Source of the DNA: Tritrichomonas musculus
Taxonomy: Eukaryota; Parabasalia; Tritrichomonadida; Tritrichomonadidae
Assembly (NCBI GenBank): GCA_039105265.1
Contig: JAPFFF010000310.1
Location: forward strand, 1 to 26,832
Reading direction: 5' to 3'
Length of the DNA stretch: 26,832 nt
Positions 1-9,559 of this stretch are shown here, piece by piece. The position numbers were made by a program, and so were the translations under genes. Within the stretch, counting starts at the first letter, position 1; every line of letters begins with the position of its first letter. The notes beneath the pieces are model-generated. The model searched no databases. It was not told the origin of the DNA and saw only the letters and a list, made by a program, of their open reading frames with translations.

Positions 1-546
1 ATTATCTTGTGATTGATCATTAACATGCGGTGATCGCGATTTGCGAGTTCGCGGTTGTGTTGAATTATCTTGCGATTGGTCATTAACATGCGGTGATCGC
101 GATTTGCGAGTTCGCGGTTGTGTTGAATTATCTTGCGATTGGTCATTAACATGCGGTGATCGCGATTTGCGAGTTCGCGGTTGTGTTGAATTATCTTGTG
201 ATTGATCATTAACATGCGGTGATCGCGATTTGCGAGTTCGCGGTTGTGTTGAATTATCTTGCGATTGGTCATTAACATGCGGTGATCGCGATTTGCGAGT
301 TCGCGGTTGTGTTGAATTATCTTGTGATTGATCATTAACATGCGGTGATCGCGATTTGCGAGTTCGCGGTTGTGTTGAATTATCTTGCGATTGGTCATTA
401 ACATGCGGTGATCGCGATTTGCGAGTTCGCGGTTGTGTTGAATTATCTTGCGATTGATCATTAACATGCGGTGATCGCGATTTGCGAGTTCGCGGTTGTG
501 TTGAATTATCTTGTGATTGATCATTAACATGCGGTGATCGCGATTT
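1..546. repeat. 63-bp coding minisatellite, about 8.7 copies
   Basis: Copies begin at 1, 64, 127, 190, 253, 316, 379, 442 and 505, an exact 63-bp (21-codon) period with no indels. The only variation I see is at two sites, giving TGTGATTGATC-type, TGCGATTGGTC-type and one mixed unit (at 442). The mixed unit suggests unequal exchange or gene conversion between neighbours. The array is the repeated part of the minus-strand gene. Confidence 0.95.
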
Positions 547-645
547 GCTCTGTTGAGGTTGTAAACCTTTATTTATTGATTGAACATTATTTTTTATCGT
601 TTGATGCTTACTGCTGTCTAAAGGAGATGCTTTTCTTGTTTGCAT
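1..645 (-). CDS. Repetitive protein of 21-residue units, N-terminal part (runs off left edge)
   Basis: Reading the minus strand from an ATG at 645, the frame stays open for 215 codons to the window edge, so the C-terminus is missing. The first 33 residues are unique (starting MQTRKASPLDSSKHQ). After that the protein is a tandem repeat of 21 residues containing KSRSPHVNDQSQ followed by DNSTQPRTR, with about 8.7 copies visible. The composition is hydrophilic, Ser/Arg/Gln/Asn-rich, with no hydrophobic or signal segment. The start is supported by TCAAATTT a few bases upstream, the kind of initiator-like context seen at trichomonad genes. Base differences among the repeat copies are silent in this frame, which argues that it is translated. 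I do not recognise a family; it could be a structural, nuclear or surface low-complexity protein. It lies outside the adjacent transposon. Confidence 0.6.
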   Translation of the reverse strand, partial: MQTRKASPLDSSKHQTIKNNVQSINKGLQPQQSKSRSPHVNDQSQDNSTQPRTRKSRSPHVNDQSQDNSTQPRTRKSRSPHVNDQSQDNSTQPRTRKSRSPHVNDQSQDNSTQPRTRKSRSPHVNDQSQDNSTQPRTRKSRSPHVNDQSQDNSTQPRTRKSRSPHVNDQSQDNSTQPRTRKSRSPHVNDQSQDNSTQPRTRKSRSPHVNDQSQDN

Positions 646-1192
646 CCTAAATTTGAAATAGTTTTATTTTTTTTAAAATAATCGATTTAATTCTTTTCAA
701 AAAAATTGAGACATTTTCAGAAGTAAAAGTTATTGAGTTAAATTATTCAATAGCAATTCAAAAATTGATAGGTCCAGTTTTTGCGACTCAGTTTACTAAT
801 TCCTGTTTTTTAACTCATTTTATCCTTAAATGATAAAATCCTTTATGGATCTATTCTTCTATTGAAGTAATCGTTTTTGGATCTATTCAATTTTTTAATT
901 CATTCAATTAAGATATTCAATTTTTGAATTCATTCGATTTTTCCTTTGAAATAAAGCATGTAAAGTATTGAATTTATTTTTATTTTTGGTCTTTGAAAAA
1001 GTCGATAAAAATTCAATGAACAAAAATAATTAACACAAAAATTGAATTGATCATTCAAAAGCGCTATGAGGTTATTGTGAGTGATCAGAGGTCATTTAAG
1101 ATACGGTAATGATAATAAGAGTGAAAACTTTGGTAAACAAAAATATTTATCAATATAAATGTTTTTCTCAATATTTATCTATTACACTTGTT
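646..1192. other. AT-rich intergenic region
   Basis: This stretch lies between the start of the minus-strand repeat-protein gene and the left target-site duplication of the MULE. It is AT-rich with many short ATTCAA/TTGAAT words and presumably holds the promoter of the minus-strand gene near 646-700. I see no gene or RNA in it. Confidence 0.6.
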
Positions 1193-1201
1193 CATTATTT
1201 G
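1193..1201. repeat. Left target-site duplication of the MULE (CATTATTTG)
   Basis: The 9-mer CATTATTTG directly abuts the left inverted repeat, and the identical 9-mer at 15936-15944 abuts the right one. Nine bases is the usual target duplication length for Mutator-like elements. Confidence 0.88.
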
Positions 1202-1235
1202 GGCCAATCGTTTAAGCATACACCACTTTTTGAAT
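1202..1235 (+). repeat. MULE left terminal inverted repeat
   Basis: It begins GGCCAATCG and ends CACCACTTTTTGAAT. It matches the reverse complement of 15902-15935 at 31 of 34 positions (mismatches at positions 3, 10 and 14). The same layout, GG..AATCG then CACTTTTTGAA at identical spacing, recurs at both ends of the small element at 18256-18663. Confidence 0.9.
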
Positions 1236-1258
1236 TGCTCACAATTCATTGAAATAAA

Positions 1259-1353
1259 GTCTTTAAACTTTTTCAAATAATGTCTTTAAACTTTTTGATA
1301 GCATTTGAAAGAAGGTCTATAAACTTTTTGTAAAAAGGTCTTTAAACTTTTTT
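1259..1353 (+). repeat. Subterminal CTTTAAACTTTTT repeats
   Basis: Four spaced copies of CTTTAAACTTTTT, one reading CTATAAACTTTTT, lie just inside the left inverted repeat at about 1261, 1283, 1317 and 1340. A related stretch (ACTTTTAAACTTTTTGAA) lies just inside the left end of the small element at 18256. Their position fits accessory transposase-binding sites, but that role is inferred. Confidence 0.6.
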
Positions 1354-1458
1354 TTCCAAAAATTAATTTATAAATTTTTCAACTTTTTGTGTGAGGTTAA
1401 AAAAACAATAGGCAAGGCCATAACCGTAAAATTTCCTCTATTTTATTTAAAATTAAAA

Positions 1459-4400
1459 TTCACAATTCGCAATTACTTTTACAGAAAGAAACACAGTAGC
1501 AAGCTACAAGAAACACAATCAGTGCATCGAACACGAAAAAAACAACGAAACATTTAGCAAAGAAGCAGCTACAAACACAGACCATTCACAATTCGCAATA
1601 TCTTTTACTAGAAAGAAACACAGTAGCAAGCTACAAGAAACACAATCAGTGCATCGAACACGAAAAAAACAACGAAACATGTAGCAAAGAAGCAGCTACA
1701 AACACAGACCATTCACAATTCGCAATATCTTTTACAGAAAGAAACACAGTAGCAAGCTACAAGAAACACAATCAGTGCATCGAACACGAAAAAAACAACG
1801 AAACATTTAGCAAAGAAGCAGCTACAAACACAGACCATTCACAATTCGCAATATCTTTTACTAGAAAGAAACACAGTAGCAAGCTACAAGAAACACAATC
1901 AGTGCATCGAACACGAAAAAAACAACGAAACATTTAGCAAAGAAGCAGCTACAAACACAGACCATTCACAATTCGCAATTACTTTTACAGAAAGAAACAC
2001 AGTAGCAAGCTACAAGAAACACAATCAGTGCATCGAACACGAAAAAAACAACGAAACATTTAGCAAAGAAGCAGCTACAAACACAGACCATTCACAATTC
2101 GCAATATCTTTTACAGAAAGAAACACAGTAGCAAGCTACAAGAAACACAATCAGTGCATCGAACACGAAAAAAACAACGAAACATGTAGCAAAGAAGCAG
2201 CTACAAACACAGACCATTCACAATTCGTAATATCTTTTACTAGAAAGAAACACAGTAGCAAGCTACAAGAAACACAATCAGTGCATCGAACACGAAAAAA
2301 ACAACGAAACATTTAGCAAAGAAGCAGCTACAAACACAGACCATTCACAATTCGCAATATCTTTTACTAGAAAGAAACACAGTAGCAAGCTACAAGAAAC
2401 ACAATCAGTGCATCGAACACGAAAAAAACAACGAAACATTTAGCAAAGAAGCAGCTACAAACACAGACCATTCACAATTCGCAATATCTTTTACAGAAAG
2501 AAACACAGTAGCAAGCTACAAGAAACACAATCAGTGCATCGAACACGAAAAAAACAACGAAACAGCGACCAACGCAGACCATTCACAATTCGCAATTACT
2601 TTTACAGAAAGAAACACAGTAGCAAGCTACAAGAAACACAATCAGTGCATCGAACACGAAAAAAACAACGAAACATTTAGCAAAGAAGCAGCTACAAACA
2701 CAGACCATTCACAATTCGCAATATCTTTTACTAGAAAGAAACACAGTAGCAAGCTACAAGAAACACAATCAGTGCATCGAACACGAAAAAAACAACGAAA
2801 CATGTAGCAAAGAAGCAGCTACAAACACAGACCATTCACAATTCGCAATATCTTTTACTAGAAAGAAACACAGTAGCAAGCTACAAGAAACACAATCAGT
2901 GCATCGAACACGAAAAAAACAACGAAACATTTAGCAAAGAAGCAGCTACAAACACAGACCATTCACAATTCGCAATATCTTTTACAGAAAGAAACACAGT
3001 AGCAAGCTACAAGAAACACAATCAGTGCATCGAACACGAAAAAAACAACGAAACAGCGACCAACGCAGACCATTCACAATTCGCAATTACTTTTACAGAA
3101 AGAAACACAGTAGCAAGCTACAAGAAACACAATCAGTGCATCGAACACGAAAAAAACAACGAAACATTTAGCAAAGAAGCAGCTACAAACACAGACCATT
3201 CACAATTCGCAATATCTTTTACTAGAAAGAAACACAGTAGCAAGCTACAAGAAACACAATCAGTGCATCGAACACGAAAAAAACAACGAAACATTTAGCA
3301 AAGAAGCAGCTACAAACACAGACCATTCACAATTCGCAATATCTTTTACTAGAAAGAAACACAGTAGCAAGCTACAAGAAACACAATCAGTGCATCGAAC
3401 ACGAAAAAAACAACGAAACAGCGACCAACGCAGACCATTCACAATTCGCAATTACTTTTACAGAAAGAAACACAGTAGCAAGCTACAAGAAACACAATCA
3501 GTGCATCGAACACGAAAAAAACAACGAAACATTTAGCAAAGAAGCAGCTACAAACACAGACCATTCACAATTCGCAATATCTTTTACAGAAAGAAACACA
3601 GTAGCAAGCTACAAGAAACACAATCAGTGCATCGAACACGAAAAAAACAACGAAACATTTAGCAAAGAAGCAGCTACAAACACAGACCATTCACAATTCG
3701 CAATTACTTTTACAGAAAGAAACACAGTAGCAAGCTACAAGAAACACAATCAGTGCATCGAACACGAAAAAAACAACGAAATATGTAGCAAAGAAGCAGC
3801 TACAAACACAGACCATTCACAATTCGCAATATCTTTTACAGAAAGAAACACAGTAGCAAGCTACAAGAAACACAATCAGTGCATCGAACACGAAAAAAAC
3901 AACGAAACATTTAGCAAAGAAGCAGCTACAAACACAGACCATTCACAATTCGCAATATCTTTTACTAGAAAGAAACACAGTAGCAAGCTACAAGAAACAC
4001 AATCAGTGCATCGAACACGAAAAAAACAACGAAACAGCGAACAACACAGACCATTCACAATTCGCAATTACTTTTACAGAAAGAAACACAGTAGCAAGCT
4101 ACAAGAAACACAATCAGTGCATCGAACACGAAAAAAACAACGAAACATGTAGCAAAGAAGCAGCTACAAACACAGACCATTCACAATTCGCAATATCTTT
4201 TACAGAAAGAAACACAGTAGCAAGCTACAAGAAACACAATCAGTGCATCGAACACGAAAAAAACAACGAAACAGCGACCAACGCAGACCATTCACAATTC
4301 GCAATTACTTTTACAGAAAGAAACACAGTAGCAAGCTACAAGAAACACAATCAGTGCATCGAACACGAAAAAAACAACGAAACATTTAGCAAAGAAGCAG

Positions 4401-6909
4401 CTACAAACACAGACCATTCACAATTCGCAATATCTTTTACTAGAAAGAAACACAGTAGCAAGCTACAAGAAACACAATCAGTGCATCGAACACGAAAAAA
4501 ACAACGAAACATGTAGCAAAGAAGCAGCTACAAACACAGACCATTCACAATTCGCAATATCTTTTACTAGAAAGAAACACAGTAGCAAGCTACAAGAAAC
4601 ACAATCAGTGCATCGAACACGAAAAAAACAACGAAATATGTAGCAAAGAAGCAGCTACAAACACAGACCATTCACAATTCGCAATATCTTTTACAGAAAG
4701 AAACACAGTAGCAAGCTACAAGAAACACAATCAGTGCATCGAACACGAAAAAAACAACGAAACATTTAGCAAAGAAGCAGCTACAAACACAGACCATTCA
4801 CAATTCGCAATTACTTTTACAGAAAGAAACACAGTAGCAAGCTACAAGAAACACAATCAGTGCATCGAACACGAAAAAAACAACGAAACATTTAGCAAAG
4901 AAGCAGCTACAAACACAGACCATTCACAATTCGCAATATCTTTTACTAGAAAGAAACACAGTAGCAAGCTACAAGAAACACAATCAGTGCATCGAACACG
5001 AAAAAAACAACGAAACATGTAGCAAAGAAGCAGCTACAAACACAGACCATTCACAATTCGCAATATCTTTTACTAGAAAGAAACACAGTAGCAAGCTACA
5101 AGAAACACAATCAGTGCATCGAACACGAAAAAAACAACGAAACAGCGACCAACGCAGACCATTCACAATTCGCAATTACTTTTACAGAAAGAAACACAGT
5201 AGCAAGCTACAAGAAACACAATCAGTGCATCGAACACGAAAAAAACAACGAAACATTTAGCAAAGAAGCAGCTACAAACACAGACCATTCACAATTCGCA
5301 ATATCTTTTACAGAAAGAAACACAGTAGCAAGCTACAAGAAACACAATCAGTGCATCGAACACGAAAAAAACAACGAAACATGTAGCAAAGAAGCAGCTA
5401 CAAACACAGACCATTCACAATTCGCAATATCTTTTACTAGAAAGAAACACAGTAGCAAGCTACAAGAAACACAATCAGTGCATCGAACACGAAAAAAACA
5501 ACGAAACATTTAGCAAAGAAGCAGCTACAAACACAGACCATTCACAATTCGCAATATCTTTTACAGAAAGAAACACAGTAGCAAGCTACAAGAAACACAA
5601 TCAGTGCATCGAACACGAAAAAAACAACGAAACAGCGACCAACGCAGACCATTCACAATTCGCAATTACTTTTACAGAAAGAAACACAGTAGCAAGCTAC
5701 AAGAAACACAATCAGTGCATCGAACACGAAAAAAACAACGAAACATTTAGCAAAGAAGCAGCTACAAACACAGACCATTCACAATTCGCAATATCTTTTA
5801 CTAGAAAGAAACACAGTAGCAAGCTACAAGAAACACAATCAGTGCATCGAACACGAAAAAAACAACGAAACAGCGACCAACGCAGACCATTCACAATTCG
5901 CAATTACTTTTACAGAAAGAAACACAGTAGCAAGCTACAAGAAACACAATCAGTGCATCGAACACGAAAAAAACAACGAAACATTTAGCAAAGAAGCAGC
6001 TACAAACACAGACCATTCACAATTCGCAATATCTTTTACAGAAAGAAACACAGTAGCAAGCTACAAGAAACACAATCAGTGCATCGAACACGAAAAAAAC
6101 AACGAAACATTTAGCAAAGAAGCAGCTACAAACACAGACCATTCACAATTCGCAATATCTTTTACAGAAAGAAACACAGTAGCAAGCTACAAGAAACACA
6201 ATCAGTGCATCGAACACGAAAAAAACAACGAAACATGTAGCAAAGAAGCAGCTACAAACGCAGACCATTCACAATTCGCAATATCTTTTACTAGAAAGAA
6301 ACACAGTAGCAAGCTACAAGAAACACAATCAGTGCATCGAACACGAAAAAAACAACGAAACATGTAGCAAAGAAGCAGCTACAAACGCAGACCATTCACA
6401 ATTCGCAATATCTTTTACAGAAAGAAACACAGTAGCAAGCTACAAGAAACACAATCAGTGCATCGAACACGAAAAAAACAACGAAACATTTAGCAAAGAA
6501 GCAGCTACAAACACAGACCATTCACAATTCGCAATATCTTTTACTAGAAAGAAACACAGTAGCAAGCTACAAGAAACACAATCAGTGCATCGAACACGAA
6601 AAAAACAACGAAACATTTAGCAAAGAAGCAGCTACAAACGCAGACCATTCACAATTCGCAATATCTTTTACAGAAAGAAACACAGTAGCAAGCTACAAGA
6701 AACACAATCAGTGCATCGAACACGAAAAAAACAACGAAACATGTAGCAAAGAAGCAGCTACAAACGCAGACCATTCACAATTCGCAATATCTTTTACTAG
6801 AAAGAAACACAGTAGCAAGCTACAAGAAACACAATCAGTGCATCGAACACGAAAAAAACAACGAAACAGCGAACAACACAGACCATTCATAACCGCAATA
6901 TCTTTTACA
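1459..6909 (+). repeat. Satellite-like array, about 44 units of 126/127 bp with 111-bp variants
   Basis: The landmark CAGTGCATCGAACACG occurs 44 times. Basic units are 126 bp (with TTTTACAGAAAG) or 127 bp (with TTTTACTAGAAAG). At nine places the link between units is 15 bp shorter, with ACAGCGACCAACGCAGAC or a close variant replacing the longer ATTTAGCAAAG...ACACAGAC segment. Each short link is followed by a unit starting CAATTACTTTTACAG, or by the end of the array, so the array has higher-order structure. Copies differ by only a few bases. The final degenerate copy ends about 28 bp before the ATG of the Gln-rich frame, so the array forms its immediate upstream region. The 63-residue minus-strand frames in it are by-products of the repeat. 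Confidence 0.95.
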
Positions 6910-6937
6910 AAGACGTTTAACATTTTTTATTTTTAAA

Positions 6938-9064
6938 ATGCAAGATTCAAATACAAAGTACCATGTCTCAAAAGAAGAGATTGAACTATTGGTTCCTGCA
7001 CTTAAGAACTATTTTAGTTACCCTCAAAGAACTATTGAACGATCAAATATTGTACACGAAGTTGTAGCAAAGCTTTCAGTTATTAGCCAACATTGGAATC
7101 CTGGAACTGTAAGAAAATGGTTCATTAACAATATGCAACAATATGTTAAAAATTATTTATATGCATCTACTCCACAACCCATCATAGAAGAAGAAAAATT
7201 TCCAGGTTGCCCTGAATGGATGAATTATTATTTGCCTCGGCAATGGTATTATACGCTTCCTAAGAATATCCAACGCTATTATGATCGAATAGAAGAAAAA
7301 ACATTGGAAATGAGAAGAAATCAAGCACAATTTCAAAATGTTTTACAGCCACAAGCACAAGCACAAGCACAATTTCCGAATACTCAATCAGTGCAATTAC
7401 ATCAACAACCACAAGCACAAGCACAAGTCCATGGAGTTCAAACAGAGCAAATACAGCAACAATCACAAACACAAGCACAAGTCCACGGAGTTCAGGCCCT
7501 TCAGTTGCAACCACAAGCACAATTTCAGAATACTCAATCAGTGCAATTACATCAACAACCACAAGCACAAGCACAAGTCCACGGAGTTCAGGCAATGCAA
7601 ATACAGCAACAATCACAATTTCAGAATGCTCAATCAGTGCAATTACATCAACAACCACAAGCACAAGCACAAGTCCATGGAGCTCAGGCAATGCAAATAC
7701 AGCAACAATCACAAGCACAAGCACAAGTCCACGGAGTTCAGGCCCTTCAGTTGCAACCACAAGCACAATTTCAGAATACTCAATCAGTGCAATTACATCA
7801 ACAACCACAAGCACAAGCACAAGTCCACGGAGTTCAAACAGTGCAATTACATCAACAACCACAACCACAAGCACAAGTCCATGGAGCTCAGGCAATGCAA
7901 TTGCAGCAACAATCACAAACACAAGCACAATTTCATAATACTCAATCAGTGCAATTACATCAACAACCACAAGCACAAGCACAAGTCCACGGAGTTCAGG
8001 CAATGCAATTGCAACCACAAGCACAATTTCAGAATGCTCAATCAGTGCAATTACATCAACAACCACAAGCACAAGCACAAGTCCACGGAGTTCAGGCAAT
8101 GCAATTGCAGCAACAAGCACAATTTCCGAATACTCAATCAGTGCAATTACAGCCACAAGCACAAGCACAAGCACAATTTCCGAATACTCAATCAGTGCAA
8201 TTACATCAACAACCACAAGCACAAGCACAAGTCCACGGAGTTCAGGCAATGCAATTGCAGCAACAAGCACAATTTCCGAATACTCAATCAGTGCAATTAC
8301 AGCCACAAGCACAAGCACAAGCACAATTTCCGAATACTCAATCAGTGCAATTACATCAACAACCACAAGCACAAGCACAAGTCCACGGAGTTCAGGCAAT
8401 GCAATTGCAGCAACAAGCACAATTTCCGAATACTCAATCAGTGCAATTACAGCCACAAGCACAAGCACAATTTCCGAATACTCAATCAGTGCAATTACAT
8501 CAACAACCACAAGCACAAGCACAAGTCCATGGAGTTCAAACAGAGCAAATGCAGCAACAAACACAAACACAAGCACAAGTCCACGGAGTTCAGGCCCTTC
8601 AGTTGCAACCACAAGCACAATTTCAGAATACTCAATCAGTGCAATTACATCAGCAACTACTAGCACAAGCACAAGTCCATGGAGCTCAGGCAATGCAATT
8701 GCAACCACAAGCACAATTTCAGAATGCTCAATCAGTGCAATTACATCAACAACTACTAGCACAAGCACAAGTCCATGGAGTTCAAACAGAGCAAATACAG
8801 CAACAATCACAAACACAAGCACAAGTCCACGGAGTTCAGGCCCTTCAGTTGCAACCACAAGCACAATTTCAGAATACTCAATCAGTGCAATTACAGCCAC
8901 AAGCACAAGCACAATTTCAGAATACTCAATCAGTGCAATTACATCAGCAATCACAACCACAAGTCCAAGGAGCTCAGGCAATGCAATTGCAGCAACAATC
9001 ACAAACACAAACACAATTTCAGAATGCTCAATCAGTGCAATTACATCAACAACTACAAGCATAA
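6938..9064 (+). CDS. Gln-rich repetitive MULE protein with homeodomain-like N-terminus
   Basis: This 708-residue frame has two parts. Residues 1-128 are non-repetitive, with a helix-rich stretch ending HWNPGTVRKWFINN at about 52-65 that resembles the recognition helix of homeodomains (W-F-x-N), followed by an aromatic-rich segment. From about residue 129 onward it is a degenerate repeat of AQAQVHGVQ, MQLQQQ, AQFQNTQS and VQLHQQP modules. It lies upstream of the transposase inside the same element and in the same reading frame, so it is probably an accessory MULE protein or an N-terminal extension. DNA binding is inferred from the WFxN motif only. It ends at a TAA where most sister repeat units have CAA, so the frame continues as Gln-rich to 9559. 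The start ATG lies shortly after the last satellite unit; no clear initiator is seen. Confidence 0.75.
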   Translation: MQDSNTKYHVSKEEIELLVPALKNYFSYPQRTIERSNIVHEVVAKLSVISQHWNPGTVRKWFINNMQQYVKNYLYASTPQPIIEEEKFPGCPEWMNYYLPRQWYYTLPKNIQRYYDRIEEKTLEMRRNQAQFQNVLQPQAQAQAQFPNTQSVQLHQQPQAQAQVHGVQTEQIQQQSQTQAQVHGVQALQLQPQAQFQNTQSVQLHQQPQAQAQVHGVQAMQIQQQSQFQNAQSVQLHQQPQAQAQVHGAQAMQIQQQSQAQAQVHGVQALQLQPQAQFQNTQSVQLHQQPQAQAQVHGVQTVQLHQQPQPQAQVHGAQAMQLQQQSQTQAQFHNTQSVQLHQQPQAQAQVHGVQAMQLQPQAQFQNAQSVQLHQQPQAQAQVHGVQAMQLQQQAQFPNTQSVQLQPQAQAQAQFPNTQSVQLHQQPQAQAQVHGVQAMQLQQQAQFPNTQSVQLQPQAQAQAQFPNTQSVQLHQQPQAQAQVHGVQAMQLQQQAQFPNTQSVQLQPQAQAQFPNTQSVQLHQQPQAQAQVHGVQTEQMQQQTQTQAQVHGVQALQLQPQAQFQNTQSVQLHQQLLAQAQVHGAQAMQLQPQAQFQNAQSVQLHQQLLAQAQVHGVQTEQIQQQSQTQAQVHGVQALQLQPQAQFQNTQSVQLQPQAQAQFQNTQSVQLHQQSQPQVQGAQAMQLQQQSQTQTQFQNAQSVQLHQQLQA

Positions 9065-9290
9065 GTCCACGGAGTTCAAACAGTGCAAATACAGCAACAA
9101 CCACAAACACAATTTCAGAATACTCAACCAATGCAATTACAGCAACAACCACAAGCACAATTTCAGAATACTCAACCAATGCAATTGCAGCAACAACCAC
9201 AAGCACAATTTCAGAATACTCAACCAATGCAATTACAGCAACAACCACAAGCACTATTTCAGAATATTCAACCAGTGCAATTGAAGCCAC
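7322..9290 (+). repeat. Degenerate Q-codon coding repeat
   Basis: A mosaic of CAATTTCAGAATACTCAA, GTGCAATTACATCAACAA, CCACAAGCACAAGCACAA and GTCCACGGAGTTCAG modules is repeated in variable order, always in multiples of three bases. Because the modules keep the frame and lack T-rich stop triplets, long open frames also appear in another plus frame (HKHKHK-rich) and on the minus strand (Val/Leu/Ile-rich). Those are shadows. Confidence 0.9.
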
Positions 9291-9559
9291 AAGCACAAAT
9301 TTACAGATCTCAACCAATGCAATTAATTCCTCAAGAACAATTGCAATTCCAAAGTACTCAACCATCACAATTTCAACCACAGGTTTTAGGGCCTCAATGC
9401 CAGCCACCACAGGTATTGACGACTCCATATCATTCAATGATTAATATAGCAACTCCTTATCAATTTCAACCAGAACGCCAAAATCAATATCATCATACAG
9501 TACAGGATGATATACAAAGTTATAATCAAATGATGCAGCAAACAAAATGGCAAAGTTAA
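9083..9559 (+). CDS. Downstream continuation of the Gln-rich MULE protein
   Basis: This is the same reading frame as the Gln-rich protein, resumed after the TAA at 9062-9064; the frame is actually open from 9065. It begins with the same modules (MQIQQQPQTQFQNTQ), then changes from about residue 65 to a less repetitive Q/P-rich tail (QPPQVLTTPYHSMIN, ending QQTKWQS). The frame ends in TAA at 9557-9559, and the next triplet is the transposase ATG. It is best read as the C-terminal part of the Gln-rich protein separated by one premature stop. Separate translation from the ATG at 9083 is possible but less likely. The unique tail suggests the intended protein ran to 9559, about 873 codons from 6938. 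Confidence 0.55.
   Translation: MQIQQQPQTQFQNTQPMQLQQQPQAQFQNTQPMQLQQQPQAQFQNTQPMQLQQQPQALFQNIQPVQLKPQAQIYRSQPMQLIPQEQLQFQSTQPSQFQPQVLGPQCQPPQVLTTPYHSMINIATPYQFQPERQNQYHHTVQDDIQSYNQMMQQTKWQS

Noticed and set aside
1459-6909. CRISPR-like array
   Set aside because: Units are contiguous near-identical repeats without unique spacers, in a eukaryotic transposon.
3260-6923. Five minus-strand frames of 63-71 residues with nearly identical Cys/Phe-rich products
   Set aside because: They are repeated by-products of the 126-bp array on the opposite strand; their ends fall at the short links and no start context is present.
7338-9284. Plus-strand frames rich in HKHKHK (441 and 169 residues)
   Set aside because: These are the same repeat read one base out of register with the Gln frame; no unique domain is present.
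7260-9437. 725-residue minus-strand frame rich in Val, Leu and Ile
   Set aside because: It mirrors the Q-codon repeat; module lengths in multiples of three keep all its copies open. The N-terminal unique part and the tail of the plus-strand protein support the plus frame.
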